Below are positions 1 to 8,742 of a DNA stretch of 61,667 nt, one piece after another; the stretch's first letter is position 1, and the number at the start of each line of letters is the position of its first letter. The notes under the pieces were generated by a model. That model did not search any database and was not told the DNA's origin. It saw nothing but the letters and a program-made list of their open reading frames with translations. Position numbers and translations under genes: made by a program. Origin of the DNA: Pseudomonas sp. (GTDB taxonomy: Bacteria; Pseudomonadota; Gammaproteobacteria; Pseudomonadales; Pseudomonadaceae); NCBI RefSeq assembly GCF_017744435.1, contig NZ_JAGIBG010000045.1, forward strand, positions 1-61,667, in the 5' to 3' direction.

Positions 1-187
1 ACCGGGTGATCGAGCTGGGTACCCAGGTCGAGATCTGAGTTATTGGGGCTGCTTTGCAGCCCTTCGCGGGCACGCCCGCTCCCACAGGATTGCGCTTTCC
101 CTGTGGGAGCGGGCGTGCCCGCGAAGGGCTGCAAAGCAGCCCCAATAACTCAGATCTCGACCTGGGTACCCAGCTCGATCACCCGGT
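1..187. repeat. Perfect 88-bp-arm inverted repeat with REP core at window edge
   Basis: Bases 1-88 are the exact reverse complement of 100-187, with an 11-base spacer at 89-99. The inner part is a REP-type inverted pair (GCGGGC...CCCGCTCCCACAGG). The outer part of each arm encodes the last Kup residues, ending ...GTQVEI and stop. So the plus strand at 1-38 reads as the tail of a second, convergent kup copy, while the minus strand at 150-187 is the tail of the complete kup gene. The repeat reaches base 1, so its true length is unknown. It is either a real inverted duplication or a fold-back assembly artefact. Confidence 0.9.
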
Positions 188-2060
188 TCAACGGTAGGTT
201 GAAGAAGCGCAAGTTACCGTTGGCATTCTTCAGCAGGAACGCGAACAGGTTCCCCCGCCAGCGCGACATCCCCTCCAGACGCGACGCAATCACCGTTTCC
301 CGGCTGAGGAAGTAGGTGGTACGCATCGGGCTGAAATCCAGTTCGTCCAGGTGACACAGCCTCAATGCCGCGGGCACGTCCGGCTCGTCCATGAAACCAA
401 AGTGCAGCAGCACACGGAAGAAGCCATCACCATAGGCCTCGACCTCGAATCGCTCTTGCTCCGGCACCCGTGGGCGGTCCTCGCTGACCACCGTCAGCAG
501 CACCACCTGACTGTGCAGCACCTGGTTATGCAGCATGTTGTGCAACAGTGCATGAGGCACCGCATCTGCCCGCGCCGTCAGGAACACTGCGGTGCCTTCG
601 ACCCGATGCGGCGGCTGCACGCGGATGCTGCTGATGAACACCGGCAGAGGCAGCCCACCTTCATCGATACGCTCCACCAGGATCTGCTTGCCGCGCTTCC
701 AGGTGCTCATCAACAGGAACAGCACGCCGCCTGCCAGCACCGGGAAGGCACCGCCCTGGACAATCTTCGGCACGTTGGCAGCAAAGAACAGCCCATCGAC
801 GAAGAGGAAGCCGACCAGGATCGGCACCATCAGCACCGGTGGCCATTTCCACAGCAGCAGCATCACCGCCGACACCAGGATGGTGGTCATCAGCATGGTC
901 CCGGTCACGGCCACACCGTAAGCGGCCGCCAGGGCACCCGAGGACTCGAAGCCGATCACCAGCAGCACCACACCGACCATCAATGTCCAGTTCACAGCAC
1001 CGATGTAGATCTGCCCCTGCTCATCGCTGGAGGTGTGCTGGATCTGCATGCGCGGGATATAGCCCAGCTGGATGGCCTGGCGGGTCAGGGAGAAGGCCCC
1101 GGAAATCACCGCCTGCGAGGCGATTACGGTGGCCATGGTCGCCAGCCCGACCATTGGCAACAGCGCCCAACCTGGCGCCAGCAGGTAGAACGGGTTGCGG
1201 GCGGCGTCGGGGTTTTGCAGCAATATCGCGCCCTGGCCGAAGTAATTGAGCACCAGGGCCGGCAGCACCAGGGCGAACCAGGCGCGGGCGATTGGTTTGC
1301 GCCCGAAGTGGCCCATGTCGGCGTACAGCGCCTCTGCACCGGTCAGCGCCAGCACCACGGCGCCGAGAATGGCCACGCCCATGCCGGGGTGGACGATGAA
1401 GAAGTTCACCGCCCAGCCAGGGTTGAACGCCTTGAGCACTTCCGGGCTCTGGGAAATGCCATGCGCCCCCAGCGCGGCAAGTGCGAGGAACCAGACCACC
1501 ATGATCGGGCCGAACAGCTTGCCGATCTTGTCGGTGCCGTGCTTCTGCACCAGGAACAAGGCCACCAGCACCACCAGCGAAATGGGTACCACCCAGTGGT
1601 CGATACCCTCGAAGGCCAGGCCCATGCCCTCTACGGCGGACAACACCGACACCGCGGGGGTGATCATGCTGTCGCCATAGAACAGCGAGGCGCCGATCAG
1701 GCCGCAGACGACCATCAGCGAACGCAGGCGCGGGTAAGCCGCCGTGGCCCGCCGCGCCAGCGCGGTCAATGCCATGGTACCGCCCTCGCCCTGGTTGTCG
1801 GCGCGCAGGATGAACATCACGTACTTGAACGACACCACCCACAGCAGTGACCAGAGGATCAGCGAGAGGATCCCCAGCACGCCATCATGGTTGACCGGCA
1901 CCCCGTAGCCGCCGGTAAAGACCTCTTTGAGGGTATACAAGGGGCTGGTACCGATATCGCCATACACCACCCCGACCGCTGCCACGAGCAGCCCCAGCGA
2001 CCGTGTCGCACCCTGCTTCCCCGCGTGCCCGCCTTCGGCGTGACTGCTTGCCTGAACCAT
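150..2060 (-). CDS. kup: Kup potassium uptake permease
   Basis: Low-affinity K+ uptake permease of the inner membrane (K+/H+ symport in the KUP/HAK family). The 636-residue protein has the family signature GVVYGDIGTSPLYT at residues 30-43, about twelve hydrophobic segments over the first 440 residues, and a C-terminal cytoplasmic domain. The open frame extends upstream to 2231, but the start at 2060 (MVQASSHAEGG) gives the usual family length and N-terminus; the upstream part is low in family-like residues. It is divergent from rimO, with about 235 bases between the starts. Its stop lies inside the inverted repeat at the window edge. Confidence 0.95.
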   Translation of the reverse strand: MVQASSHAEGGHAGKQGATRSLGLLVAAVGVVYGDIGTSPLYTLKEVFTGGYGVPVNHDGVLGILSLILWSLLWVVSFKYVMFILRADNQGEGGTMALTALARRATAAYPRLRSLMVVCGLIGASLFYGDSMITPAVSVLSAVEGMGLAFEGIDHWVVPISLVVLVALFLVQKHGTDKIGKLFGPIMVVWFLALAALGAHGISQSPEVLKAFNPGWAVNFFIVHPGMGVAILGAVVLALTGAEALYADMGHFGRKPIARAWFALVLPALVLNYFGQGAILLQNPDAARNPFYLLAPGWALLPMVGLATMATVIASQAVISGAFSLTRQAIQLGYIPRMQIQHTSSDEQGQIYIGAVNWTLMVGVVLLVIGFESSGALAAAYGVAVTGTMLMTTILVSAVMLLLWKWPPVLMVPILVGFLFVDGLFFAANVPKIVQGGAFPVLAGGVLFLLMSTWKRGKQILVERIDEGGLPLPVFISSIRVQPPHRVEGTAVFLTARADAVPHALLHNMLHNQVLHSQVVLLTVVSEDRPRVPEQERFEVEAYGDGFFRVLLHFGFMDEPDVPAALRLCHLDELDFSPMRTTYFLSRETVIASRLEGMSRWRGNLFAFLLKNANGNLRFFNLPLNRVIELGTQVEI

Positions 2061-2295
2061 CGAACACTCCCGCAGATGGCCTAGAAGGCCGGTAGAATTC
2101 ACGCCTGCGTCAGGGGCTTGCATAAACCCCGGCGCAATGGCGCGAAGCATAGCGCAGCGTTCGTCGCTTTTCTGCTGGTCAAGCGACCGTGCGCTCGCTA
2201 GAATTGCGCACTTTTTGATCAGAGGCGCCAAAAGCGCCCGTCAAGATCGCCCCCGGCTGCGGCAGGGCGAACTGCATTCAATACCGAGGTTAGTC

Positions 2296-3627
2296 ATGTC
2301 CACCACTCCCGCCACCCCCAAGGTTGGTTTCGTCAGCCTGGGTTGCCCCAAGGCCCTGGTCGATTCCGAGCGCATCCTGACCCAGCTGCGCATGGAAGGC
2401 TATGAAGTCGTGCCCACCTACGAGGACGCCGATGTAGTGGTGGTCAACACCTGCGGCTTCATCGACAGCGCCAAGGCCGAGTCGCTCGAAGTCATCGGTG
2501 AAGCGATCAAGGAAAACGGCAAGGTCATCGTCACCGGCTGCATGGGTGTCGACGAAGGCAATATCCGTGACGTGCACCCGAGCGTGCTGTCGGTGACCGG
2601 CCCGCAGCAGTACGAGCAGGTAGTCAACGCCGTGCACGAAGTGGTGCCACCGCGCCAGGACCACAACCCGCTGATCGACCTGGTGCCGCCACAGGGTGTC
2701 AAGCTGACTCCGCGCCACTACGCCTACCTGAAGATTTCCGAAGGCTGCAACCACAGCTGCAGCTTCTGCATCATCCCGTCGATGCGTGGCAAACTGGTCA
2801 GCCGCCCGGTCGGTGAAGTGCTGAGCGAGGCCGAGCGCCTGGTCAAGGCCGGCGTCAAGGAAATCCTGGTCATTTCCCAGGACACCAGCGCCTACGGCGT
2901 CGACGTCAAGTACAAGACCGACTTCTGGAATGGCCGCCCGGTCAAGACCCGCATGCTCGAACTGTGCGAAGCGCTGAGCAGCCTGGGTGCCTGGGTGCGC
3001 CTGCACTACGTCTACCCGTACCCGAACGTCGACGACGTGATCCCGCTGATGGCCGCCGGCAAGATCCTGCCGTACCTGGACATTCCGTTCCAGCACGCCA
3101 GCCCCAAGGTACTCAAGTCGATGAAGCGCCCAGCCTTCGAAGACCGTACCCTGGCTCGCATCAAGAACTGGCGCGAGCAATGCCCCGAGCTGGTGATCCG
3201 CTCGACCTTCATCGTCGGCTTCCCTGGCGAAACCGAGGAAGACTTCCAGTACCTGCTGGACTGGCTCACCGACGCCCAGCTCGACCGCGTCGGCTGCTTC
3301 CAGTACTCGCCGGTCGAAGGTGCCCCGGCCAATGACCTGGGCCTGGAAGAAGTGCCGGATGACGTCAAGCAGGACCGCTGGGACCGCTTCATGGCGCACC
3401 AGCAGGCCATCAGCGCCGCCCGCCTGCAAATGCGCATTGGCAAGGAGATCGAAGTGCTGATCGACGAAGTCGAGGAGCAGGGTTCGGTTGGCCGCAGCTT
3501 CTTCGACGCCCCGGAAATCGACGGCAGCGTGTTCATCGACGGTAACCACGGCTTCAAGCCGGGCGACAAAGTGCGTTGCCGCGTGGTGGATGCAGACGAA
3601 TACGACATGTGGGCCGAGCCTGTTTAA
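2296..3627 (+). CDS. rimO: Ribosomal protein S12 methylthiotransferase RimO
   Basis: Radical-SAM enzyme that adds a methylthio group to the conserved Asp of ribosomal protein uS12. The 443-residue protein has the three N-terminal cluster cysteines (C17, C53, C82), the radical-SAM CxxxCxxC motif at C151/C155/C158 (SEGCNHSCSFC), and a C-terminal TRAM domain from about residue 375. The start at 2296 is preceded by a GAGG element and begins MSTTPATPKVGFVSLGC, as in relatives; the frame is open further upstream, but that part is not conserved. A strong bidirectional terminator follows. Confidence 0.97.
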   Translation: MSTTPATPKVGFVSLGCPKALVDSERILTQLRMEGYEVVPTYEDADVVVVNTCGFIDSAKAESLEVIGEAIKENGKVIVTGCMGVDEGNIRDVHPSVLSVTGPQQYEQVVNAVHEVVPPRQDHNPLIDLVPPQGVKLTPRHYAYLKISEGCNHSCSFCIIPSMRGKLVSRPVGEVLSEAERLVKAGVKEILVISQDTSAYGVDVKYKTDFWNGRPVKTRMLELCEALSSLGAWVRLHYVYPYPNVDDVIPLMAAGKILPYLDIPFQHASPKVLKSMKRPAFEDRTLARIKNWREQCPELVIRSTFIVGFPGETEEDFQYLLDWLTDAQLDRVGCFQYSPVEGAPANDLGLEEVPDDVKQDRWDRFMAHQQAISAARLQMRIGKEIEVLIDEVEEQGSVGRSFFDAPEIDGSVFIDGNHGFKPGDKVRCRVVDADEYDMWAEPV

Positions 3628-3642
3628 AGCAGCCGGCAAATG

Positions 3643-3696
3643 AAAAAGCCCCTGCCGGGCATTCCCGATGTGGAATTACCCGGCAGGGGCTTTTTT
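3643..3696. terminator. Bidirectional intrinsic terminator between rimO and the exported-protein gene
   Basis: A GC-rich stem (GCCCCTGCCGGG pairing with CCCGGCAGGGGC) is flanked by an A-run on the left and a T-run on the right, so it can end transcription of rimO (plus) and of the convergent gene at 3699 (minus). Confidence 0.9.
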
Positions 3697-3698
3697 CG

Positions 3699-4448
3699 TC
3701 AGAAGGTGTGAAAAACCATCATTCCAGCTTCTGCATCGGGGCTGGCATCGGAAAAGCCCTTGACCGCATACAGTTGAACCTTCCATTCCCGGTTGAGCTT
3801 GTGGGTCAGGAACAGGGTCAGCTCCTGGATCTCCGAGCCTGTCGAAACGACTTTTTGCCGCCAGTCGTACGAGGCGCCCGCCGAGGTGCCTGTCGCCACA
3901 GGAACGGCAAAACCCAGGCTGGTAAAGATCGGATCCCTGAAATCGCTGTCGGGTGGGTCGCCGAACTTCTTCCAGCCCAGGGTTGCGAAGCCGGTCACCG
4001 GGCCGAATGCCTGGGCGATATCGACCTGGCCGGTATAGTCGTACTCGCCGGTGCCCAGGCACTGTTTTTCATCGGCAGTGGGGAATTTGACCTTGCCGAT
4101 GAGGTCCAGCATCAGGCCGCCGTCACTGCCGTCGAGCAGTGCATAGTCGGCACTGGCAACCGTGTCGCCCAGCCCGCTCTCCACCGCATGGCATCCGCCG
4201 GGCAAGGGGTCGCCATTGGGGCCTACTTCAGGGTTGGTGATGCGTAGCCAGGGCACAGTGACTTTGTAGGTCATGGGGCCGGTTTCATACTTGCCGACCA
4301 CGGGGACGTACCAGATCTCCGAAGTGGTATCCGTGCCATAGTCGCCACTCGAATAGTCCATGCCAATGGAGGCGCTGAAGGTATCGGCCAGGACCGACAC
4401 ACTGCTACAGGACAGCAAACAGGCGAAAAGAGGGAGCGTAGGTCTCAT
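3699..4448 (-). CDS. Exported protein, predicted outer-membrane beta-barrel, transporter-like
   Basis: The 249-residue protein has an N-terminal signal peptide (MRPTLPLFACLLSCSSVSVLA, then DTFSAS). Alternating amphipathic strands rich in Gly, Tyr and Trp and a terminal FHTF (aromatic last residue) are typical of outer-membrane barrels. I recognise it only as similar to proteins annotated 'transporter' in Pseudomonas; the substrate is unknown. The start at 4448 has GAGG five bases upstream; an in-frame GTG at 4454 lies inside that Shine-Dalgarno and is less likely. It stands alone, convergent with rimO and sharing its terminator. Confidence 0.75.
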   Translation of the reverse strand: MRPTLPLFACLLSCSSVSVLADTFSASIGMDYSSGDYGTDTTSEIWYVPVVGKYETGPMTYKVTVPWLRITNPEVGPNGDPLPGGCHAVESGLGDTVASADYALLDGSDGGLMLDLIGKVKFPTADEKQCLGTGEYDYTGQVDIAQAFGPVTGFATLGWKKFGDPPDSDFRDPIFTSLGFAVPVATGTSAGASYDWRQKVVSTGSEIQELTLFLTHKLNREWKVQLYAVKGFSDASPDAEAGMMVFHTF

Positions 4449-4502
4449 CTGCACCTCAGTGTTCCGTCGGGAAGTATGATCGGACCTACCCAGCCTAGTT
4501 GC

Positions 4503-6218
4503 CTAATGCCCGGACCGCTCCGGATGCTCGACTTTTTCGACCTTCTCGACTTTTTCTACCGTTTCGGGCTTTTCGACTCTCTCGACTTTTTCCACTTTCT
4601 CGATTTTTTCAGGCTTTTCGACCTTCTCGACTTTTTCCACCTTCTCGACTTTCTCAGGCCTCTCGACTTTTTCCACCTTCTCGACTTTCTCAGGCCTCTC
4701 GACCTTCTCCACTTTCTCCACCTTTTCGACTCTCTCTACTTTCTCGACCTTTTCCACCTTCTCGACTTTTTCGAGTTCTACTTTTTCAACATCCTCGACC
4801 TTCTCCACCCGATCGGAGCTGCCACTGTTGCTGGTCTCGCGTTGCTCCACGCTGTCGACATGCCCTGACTTTCCAGACCTGTCCTCACTTTCAACGCTGT
4901 CATGGCCACTGGAGTCGCTGATCGAACTCCGTCCGCTGTGATCGTCACTGTCTTCGCTGCGGCTGCTGGAGGCCCCACGCTCAACCTGACCACTGTTGCT
5001 CGAGCTGCCCGAGCCGCTGGTACCATGCTCGCTGTTACGCGCGGAATGCCCTCTGTCCGAACGGTCGCCGCGGTCATCATCGAACTCGATGCGGGAGGCC
5101 CGTAGCTCGTGCGTGGCACTGAAGACACCGCTTACCCGCACCCGTTGGTCAAGCGCAATGGCAGCAGGCTGCTTGCCGACGATCACGGTATCCTGCCCAA
5201 GCGTCACGTTGATGCCGCCGACTACCAGCTGACGCGCCTGGGTGCGCTGCACCAGCCCCTCGATCACCGCAGTCTGCACGCGGCCAGCAAATGGCAGGCT
5301 CGGGTCTGGCCGTGTTTGCGCCACTTCAAGCTGATTCCCGGTCCATTGGCCGCGCACCAGCATTTCCCGCGCCGGCGCCACGCGGGTCCCCAGCTTCAGC
5401 CCCTGCAGGCTGCCGGGACGGTCAATCGCACCGATGGCACTGGCCTCCCTGAGGCCTGGCGCCCGCTCGATACGGCTGGCCACCACGTCACCTGCCGCAT
5501 CGCGCAGGCCGCTGACCCTGACCGGTTCGCCCGGGCGCAGCCCTTCAGCCACCCGCGCTCCGGCGGCAAGCCGCACGGGCTGGCCCATGACCCGCAGTGG
5601 CCCGGAAGCGTTCGGCAGTGCGGTCAGCGGCCCTTCGTAGACGTTGAGGATAGCGATGCGCCCGGCTTGCAGGCCGCGCTGCGTGCCATAGGCCTCCACC
5701 GCGACAACCTGCCCAATCGCCAGGTGAGCGCTACTGGCAGGGGCACCGTTCTCACTCACCGGTACATCCTTGCCGTAGTGCACTTCCTGGCCATTGACGC
5801 AGATCGAGGCAAACCCGGTGATGGTGCCGACGATCCCCGTGCCGCCGGTACCGCCTGGGCGCTTGATCGGGGCACCGCTACCGCCCACGCCGCCGTGGCC
5901 GCGATCGATGAAGGTACCGTCTACGCCTTCCGCCACTGCGCCGGTACCACCCGTGCCGCCAGGGCGCTGCTGAAGCGGCGCCCCCGTGCCACCCACGCCG
6001 CCGTTCTCGCTGCGCACGCCGGTCCCGCCAACACCGCCTGTTCTGGCGCCTGTACCACCGGTGCCCCCGGGGAACTGCATACCCGCAGCCCCAGCCATGC
6101 CCACTTCATCACGGCTGACACAAACCGGTGCTGCGGCCACCTCGGCAGGCGCCACCAGGTTCAGCCCGAAACCCAGGGCGAGTGCGACGAGACTGAGGCA
6201 GCGCGCGAGGGGGGTCAT
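4503..6218 (-). CDS. DUF5666-type exported protein with Gly-Thr and Val-Glu-Lys repeats
   Basis: A 571-residue secreted or periplasmic protein of unknown function. Residues 1-30 are a signal peptide (cleavage likely after AEVAAA). Residues 51-128 hold six GG(T/V)GG(T/S)G units separated by short linkers. Residues about 130-370 hold tandem small beta domains of the DUF5666 kind (for example 'VRVSGLRDAAGDVVASRIE'). Residues 375-470 are Ser/Asp/Arg-rich. Residues 471-571 are a nearly uninterrupted VEK/VER/PEK array. The start codon overlaps the stop of the DUF6502 gene (ATGA), so the two are probably translationally coupled. The middle-domain call comes from pattern recognition. Confidence 0.8.
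   Translation of the reverse strand: MTPLARCLSLVALALGFGLNLVAPAEVAAAPVCVSRDEVGMAGAAGMQFPGGTGGTGARTGGVGGTGVRSENGGVGGTGAPLQQRPGGTGGTGAVAEGVDGTFIDRGHGGVGGSGAPIKRPGGTGGTGIVGTITGFASICVNGQEVHYGKDVPVSENGAPASSAHLAIGQVVAVEAYGTQRGLQAGRIAILNVYEGPLTALPNASGPLRVMGQPVRLAAGARVAEGLRPGEPVRVSGLRDAAGDVVASRIERAPGLREASAIGAIDRPGSLQGLKLGTRVAPAREMLVRGQWTGNQLEVAQTRPDPSLPFAGRVQTAVIEGLVQRTQARQLVVGGINVTLGQDTVIVGKQPAAIALDQRVRVSGVFSATHELRASRIEFDDDRGDRSDRGHSARNSEHGTSGSGSSSNSGQVERGASSSRSEDSDDHSGRSSISDSSGHDSVESEDRSGKSGHVDSVEQRETSNSGSSDRVEKVEDVEKVELEKVEKVEKVEKVERVEKVEKVEKVERPEKVEKVEKVERPEKVEKVEKVEKVEKPEKIEKVEKVERVEKPETVEKVEKVEKVEHPERSGH
4506..4808 (-). repeat. Degenerate 9-bp repeat array encoding (VEK)n
   Basis: About 100 codons at the 3' end of the DUF5666 gene are built from Val-Glu-Lys units with occasional VER, PEK, PET and ELEK variants. 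On the plus strand they read as repeats of TCGACTTTTTCCACCTTC-like text. The encoded tail should be a highly charged extended or helical segment. Arrays like this expand and contract between strains. Confidence 0.9.
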
Positions 6219-7060
6219 GAGTCGGCTGTCTTCGACGAATCGGGGTTGGTGGCTTCAGTGTAGAAATACAGCCCGACGGTGATGCGCTGGCGTTCCTCGT
6301 GGTTTGGCACGTCGCTGTTTTCCAGCTCGGCGGCCAACCGGCTGAAGGCCAGCAAGGTTTGCATGCCATCCTGGGTGACCGCTTCACGCAGCGTGCCGAC
6401 GCTGGCCGAGGTCAGGGCATCGTAGTGCACGCTGCGTTCAAAAAACGGCAGGCCTTCGCCACTGAGGTTGTGCACCGCTGCGCAGGCGTGGTCATGCAAG
6501 TTATGGCCAAAATACGCGGCTTTCTCTTCGAAGCCCTTCTGCGGCACGAATGCCTGGGCTTCAAGGTGAACGCAATCCTGATCATCGAGGCGTACGATGC
6601 CCAGGCGCAGCCACTCATCCAGTACCACTCGCCCACGGATGTCGGTGCTGATCTTCGCCACCAGGGCATCGAAAGAGCAATCGCCGCCAACGCTGGCGAG
6701 CCGTGGCAGCGCCAACGCCTGCCCGGCCGCGGAGCAGAATGGTGGGCTGGTGGTCCATACATTCACCAGTTGCGCACCTAAGGTGATGTTTTCCGGCAGC
6801 TCAGCGTCAGTTGCGTCATTTTCACTTCGCAGCCGCCGGACATCCTTGCGATGCACGCCGGTAAGCAGGCTGATGCGGCTGTCTGTCGGCACCTTGTCGT
6901 CCAGGCGAAACTCGCGATGGGCCACATCGACGAAGACTTCCTTGAGCACGTCGGTGAACATCGTGTAAGTCACCCCTTTGCGCAGCATCAGGCGCACCAG
7001 GGGGCGCATGACCCTGCGCAGTGCGCTCAACATGGAAGGGGGGATAGAGGGCGATTGCAT
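6215..7060 (-). CDS. DUF6502 family protein
   Basis: The 281-residue cytoplasmic protein has no signal peptide. Its N-terminal half resembles a winged-helix region ('RKGVTYTMFTDVLKEVFVDVA', then 'SRISLLTGVHRKDVRRL'), as in proteins annotated DUF6502, so a DNA-binding role is possible but unproven. An AAGGA element lies nine bases before the ATG at 7060; the ATG at 7069 is almost adjacent to it and less likely. The stop overlaps the start of the downstream DUF5666 gene by four bases, indicating a two-gene operon. Confidence 0.75.
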   Translation of the reverse strand: MQSPSIPPSMLSALRRVMRPLVRLMLRKGVTYTMFTDVLKEVFVDVAHREFRLDDKVPTDSRISLLTGVHRKDVRRLRSENDATDAELPENITLGAQLVNVWTTSPPFCSAAGQALALPRLASVGGDCSFDALVAKISTDIRGRVVLDEWLRLGIVRLDDQDCVHLEAQAFVPQKGFEEKAAYFGHNLHDHACAAVHNLSGEGLPFFERSVHYDALTSASVGTLREAVTQDGMQTLLAFSRLAAELENSDVPNHEERQRITVGLYFYTEATNPDSSKTADS

Positions 7061-7252
7061 GGAGCGCATTCCTTGACAGTTGAACCCAGCATACGACGCG
7101 GGAAAACATCCCGCACGAACTGTAACTACTTCCCACAGAGAATGAGAAAAAGCTGTCAGCGCTCACTGCAAACGTGTGATAGGGCTGCACCGCCCGAGAC
7201 CCGCTCATACAAAACCCGTCCGCTGGGCCTTGTATGGGCTGTTCACTGCCGG

Positions 7253-7969
7253 TCAGATCCTGCTGTTGTCATCGCCGACTTCGCCGGCGGCATGAGCACC
7301 GCGGTCATCACCCTGTTCGCGACCCACATGGTTGCCGTTATCGTCACCAGGTTCACCACCAACGTGATTGCCATGATCGTCGCCAGGTTCACCGCCAACA
7401 TGATTGCCATGATCATCACCGGGCTCACCGCCAACATGATTGCCATGATCATCACCGGGCTCACCGCCAACATGATTGCCATGATCGTCACCGGGCTCAC
7501 CGCCAACGTGATTGCCATGGTCATCACCCCTTTCAGCATGGCTGCTGCGTCCGGAGTTTGAGTTGCCATCGTGGCCCTGGCCTGCTTCACCATGGCCGCT
7601 GCCACTGTTGCCGGCGTGGCCGCCACTGCCGTTGCCACTACCACCGTGGCCGCCACCGCTGCCACCGCCACTGCCACTGCCGCCGCCATGACCGCCTCCG
7701 CCACCGCCGCTGCCACCCCCGCCGCCATGACCGCCTCCGCCACCGCCGCTGCCACCCCCGCCGCCGTGACCACCACCGCCTCCACCACCGCCGCCACCGT
7801 GACCGCCGCCACCACCACCGTGACCACCACCGCCGCCGCCACCGCCATCCTTGGCGTAGGCGCTGGAGCCATGCGAAATCGAGTCAGGAACCAATACGAT
7901 GGCCGTCGACAGCACGCCTGCAACGGCAACCGCCAGTAGAGCCCTTTTGAACAGCATGTGGATGTGCAT
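7253..7969 (-). CDS. Secreted glycine-rich repeat protein
   Basis: A 238-residue protein of unknown function with three parts. Residues 1-40 are a signal peptide ending near SAYA. Residues 41-118 are almost pure Gly with interspersed His and Ser. Residues 148-231 are seven tandem 12-residue units of consensus GDDHGNHVGGEP. The start at 7969 has GGAG seven bases upstream; the ATG at 7993 has no ribosome site. The Asp/His-rich repeats could bind metal ions (inference). Its neighbours on the same strand are also low-complexity secreted or uncharacterised proteins. Confidence 0.75.
   Translation of the reverse strand: MHIHMLFKRALLAVAVAGVLSTAIVLVPDSISHGSSAYAKDGGGGGGGGHGGGGGGHGGGGGGGGGGHGGGGGSGGGGGGHGGGGGSGGGGGGHGGGSGSGGGSGGGHGGSGNGSGGHAGNSGSGHGEAGQGHDGNSNSGRSSHAERGDDHGNHVGGEPGDDHGNHVGGEPGDDHGNHVGGEPGDDHGNHVGGEPGDDHGNHVGGEPGDDNGNHVGREQGDDRGAHAAGEVGDDNSRI
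7277..7528 (-). repeat. Seven 36-bp coding tandem repeats
   Basis: Seven in-frame 36-base units encode GDDHGNHVGGEP. Five give the identical peptide, and the two at the gene's 3' side are diverged (GDDNGNHVGREQ, GDDRGAHAAGEV). The near-identity at DNA level, with runs such as CACCGGGCTCACCGCCAAC, points to recent expansion by slippage or recombination. Confidence 0.95.
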
Positions 7970-8043
7970 TTTCCGTCTCCAGGTCTTCGCCATGAGAACG
8001 CCAAATCAAGCTGGGAATCTGTTGTGAGTTCTTTCTTTTCTTT

Positions 8044-8064
8044 GCGTGGGAATTTTTCCCACGC
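8044..8064. promoter_or_regulatory. Palindrome between two divergent genes
   Basis: GCGTGGGAA and TTCCCACGC form a perfect 9-bp inverted repeat with a 3-base centre in the gap between the Gly-rich gene (minus) and the GNAT gene (plus). No T-run follows on either strand, so an operator or structured leader is more likely than a terminator. Confidence 0.4.
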
Positions 8065-8167
8065 ATAATTAATAGACCTCTACGCCCCAGGCTTCAAGCC
8101 GCGCACGGAAAAGCCGACCAGTGGCGGGCCTGCTATGTTTGCTCTATCACTCAGGAGGAACACCGGC

Positions 8168-8623
8168 ATGCATTCGGTTCTGACGCTGCAAACCCCGCGC
8201 TACAGCGACTACAGCGAGCTGGTGCAGATCTGGGAAAACTCGGTGCGCGCGACCCATGACTTTCTGCCCGAGGCCTATATCCTGTTGCTGCGCGAGCAGG
8301 TGCTGCGCCGCTACCTCGACGTAGTGATGCTGATCTGCTGCAAGGATCGCCAGCGCATCTGCGGCTTTGCCGGTGTCGCCAACGGCTGCGTGCACATGCT
8401 GTTCGTCGCACCGGACTACCGCGGCAAGGGCGTTGGCAAGCGCCTGCTGCGTTATGCGATCGACGAATTGAATGCCGAACGCCTGGATGTCAACGAACAG
8501 AACCCGCAAGCCCTGGGCTTCTACTTGCACGAAGGCTTCGAAGTCGTCGGCCGCTCGGAATCGGATGGCTTGGGGCAGCCCTATCCCCTTCTGCACATGA
8601 GGCTGATTCCTACAGCGTCTTAG
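8168..8623 (+). CDS. GNAT family N-acetyltransferase
   Basis: A 151-residue acetyl-CoA-dependent acyltransferase of the GNAT fold. The acetyl-CoA-binding motif A is visible as VAPDYRGKGVGKRLL (about residues 81-95), followed by the motif B region LDVNEQNPQALGFYLHEGFEVVGR. The substrate cannot be inferred. The start at 8168 is chosen because AGGAGGA lies eight bases upstream; the open frame begins earlier, at 8135. It is transcribed alone, divergent from the Gly-rich gene. Confidence 0.85.
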   Translation: MHSVLTLQTPRYSDYSELVQIWENSVRATHDFLPEAYILLLREQVLRRYLDVVMLICCKDRQRICGFAGVANGCVHMLFVAPDYRGKGVGKRLLRYAIDELNAERLDVNEQNPQALGFYLHEGFEVVGRSESDGLGQPYPLLHMRLIPTAS

Positions 8624-8742
8624 GGCGGCGTCCGAATATGCCGTGGCCTGCGTCCAAAACGGCGCATTTGACACAGATTCCCATCATCAACCGCGCACAG
8701 GCAGGTACAATGTAGGTCTTTCCCTGCCTTGCGAATTGCCCC

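Noticed and set aside
351..1850. 499-codon plus-strand frame
   Set aside because: Antisense shadow of kup with His/Gln-rich composition and no ribosome site.
4476..4868. Leu/Phe/Asp-rich repeat frame on the plus strand
   Set aside because: It is the complement of the VEK repeat array; the minus-strand gene has a signal peptide and recognisable domains.
7277..7528. 36-bp repeats as a possible CRISPR array
   Set aside because: Units are contiguous, have no unique spacers, and are in frame in a coding gene.
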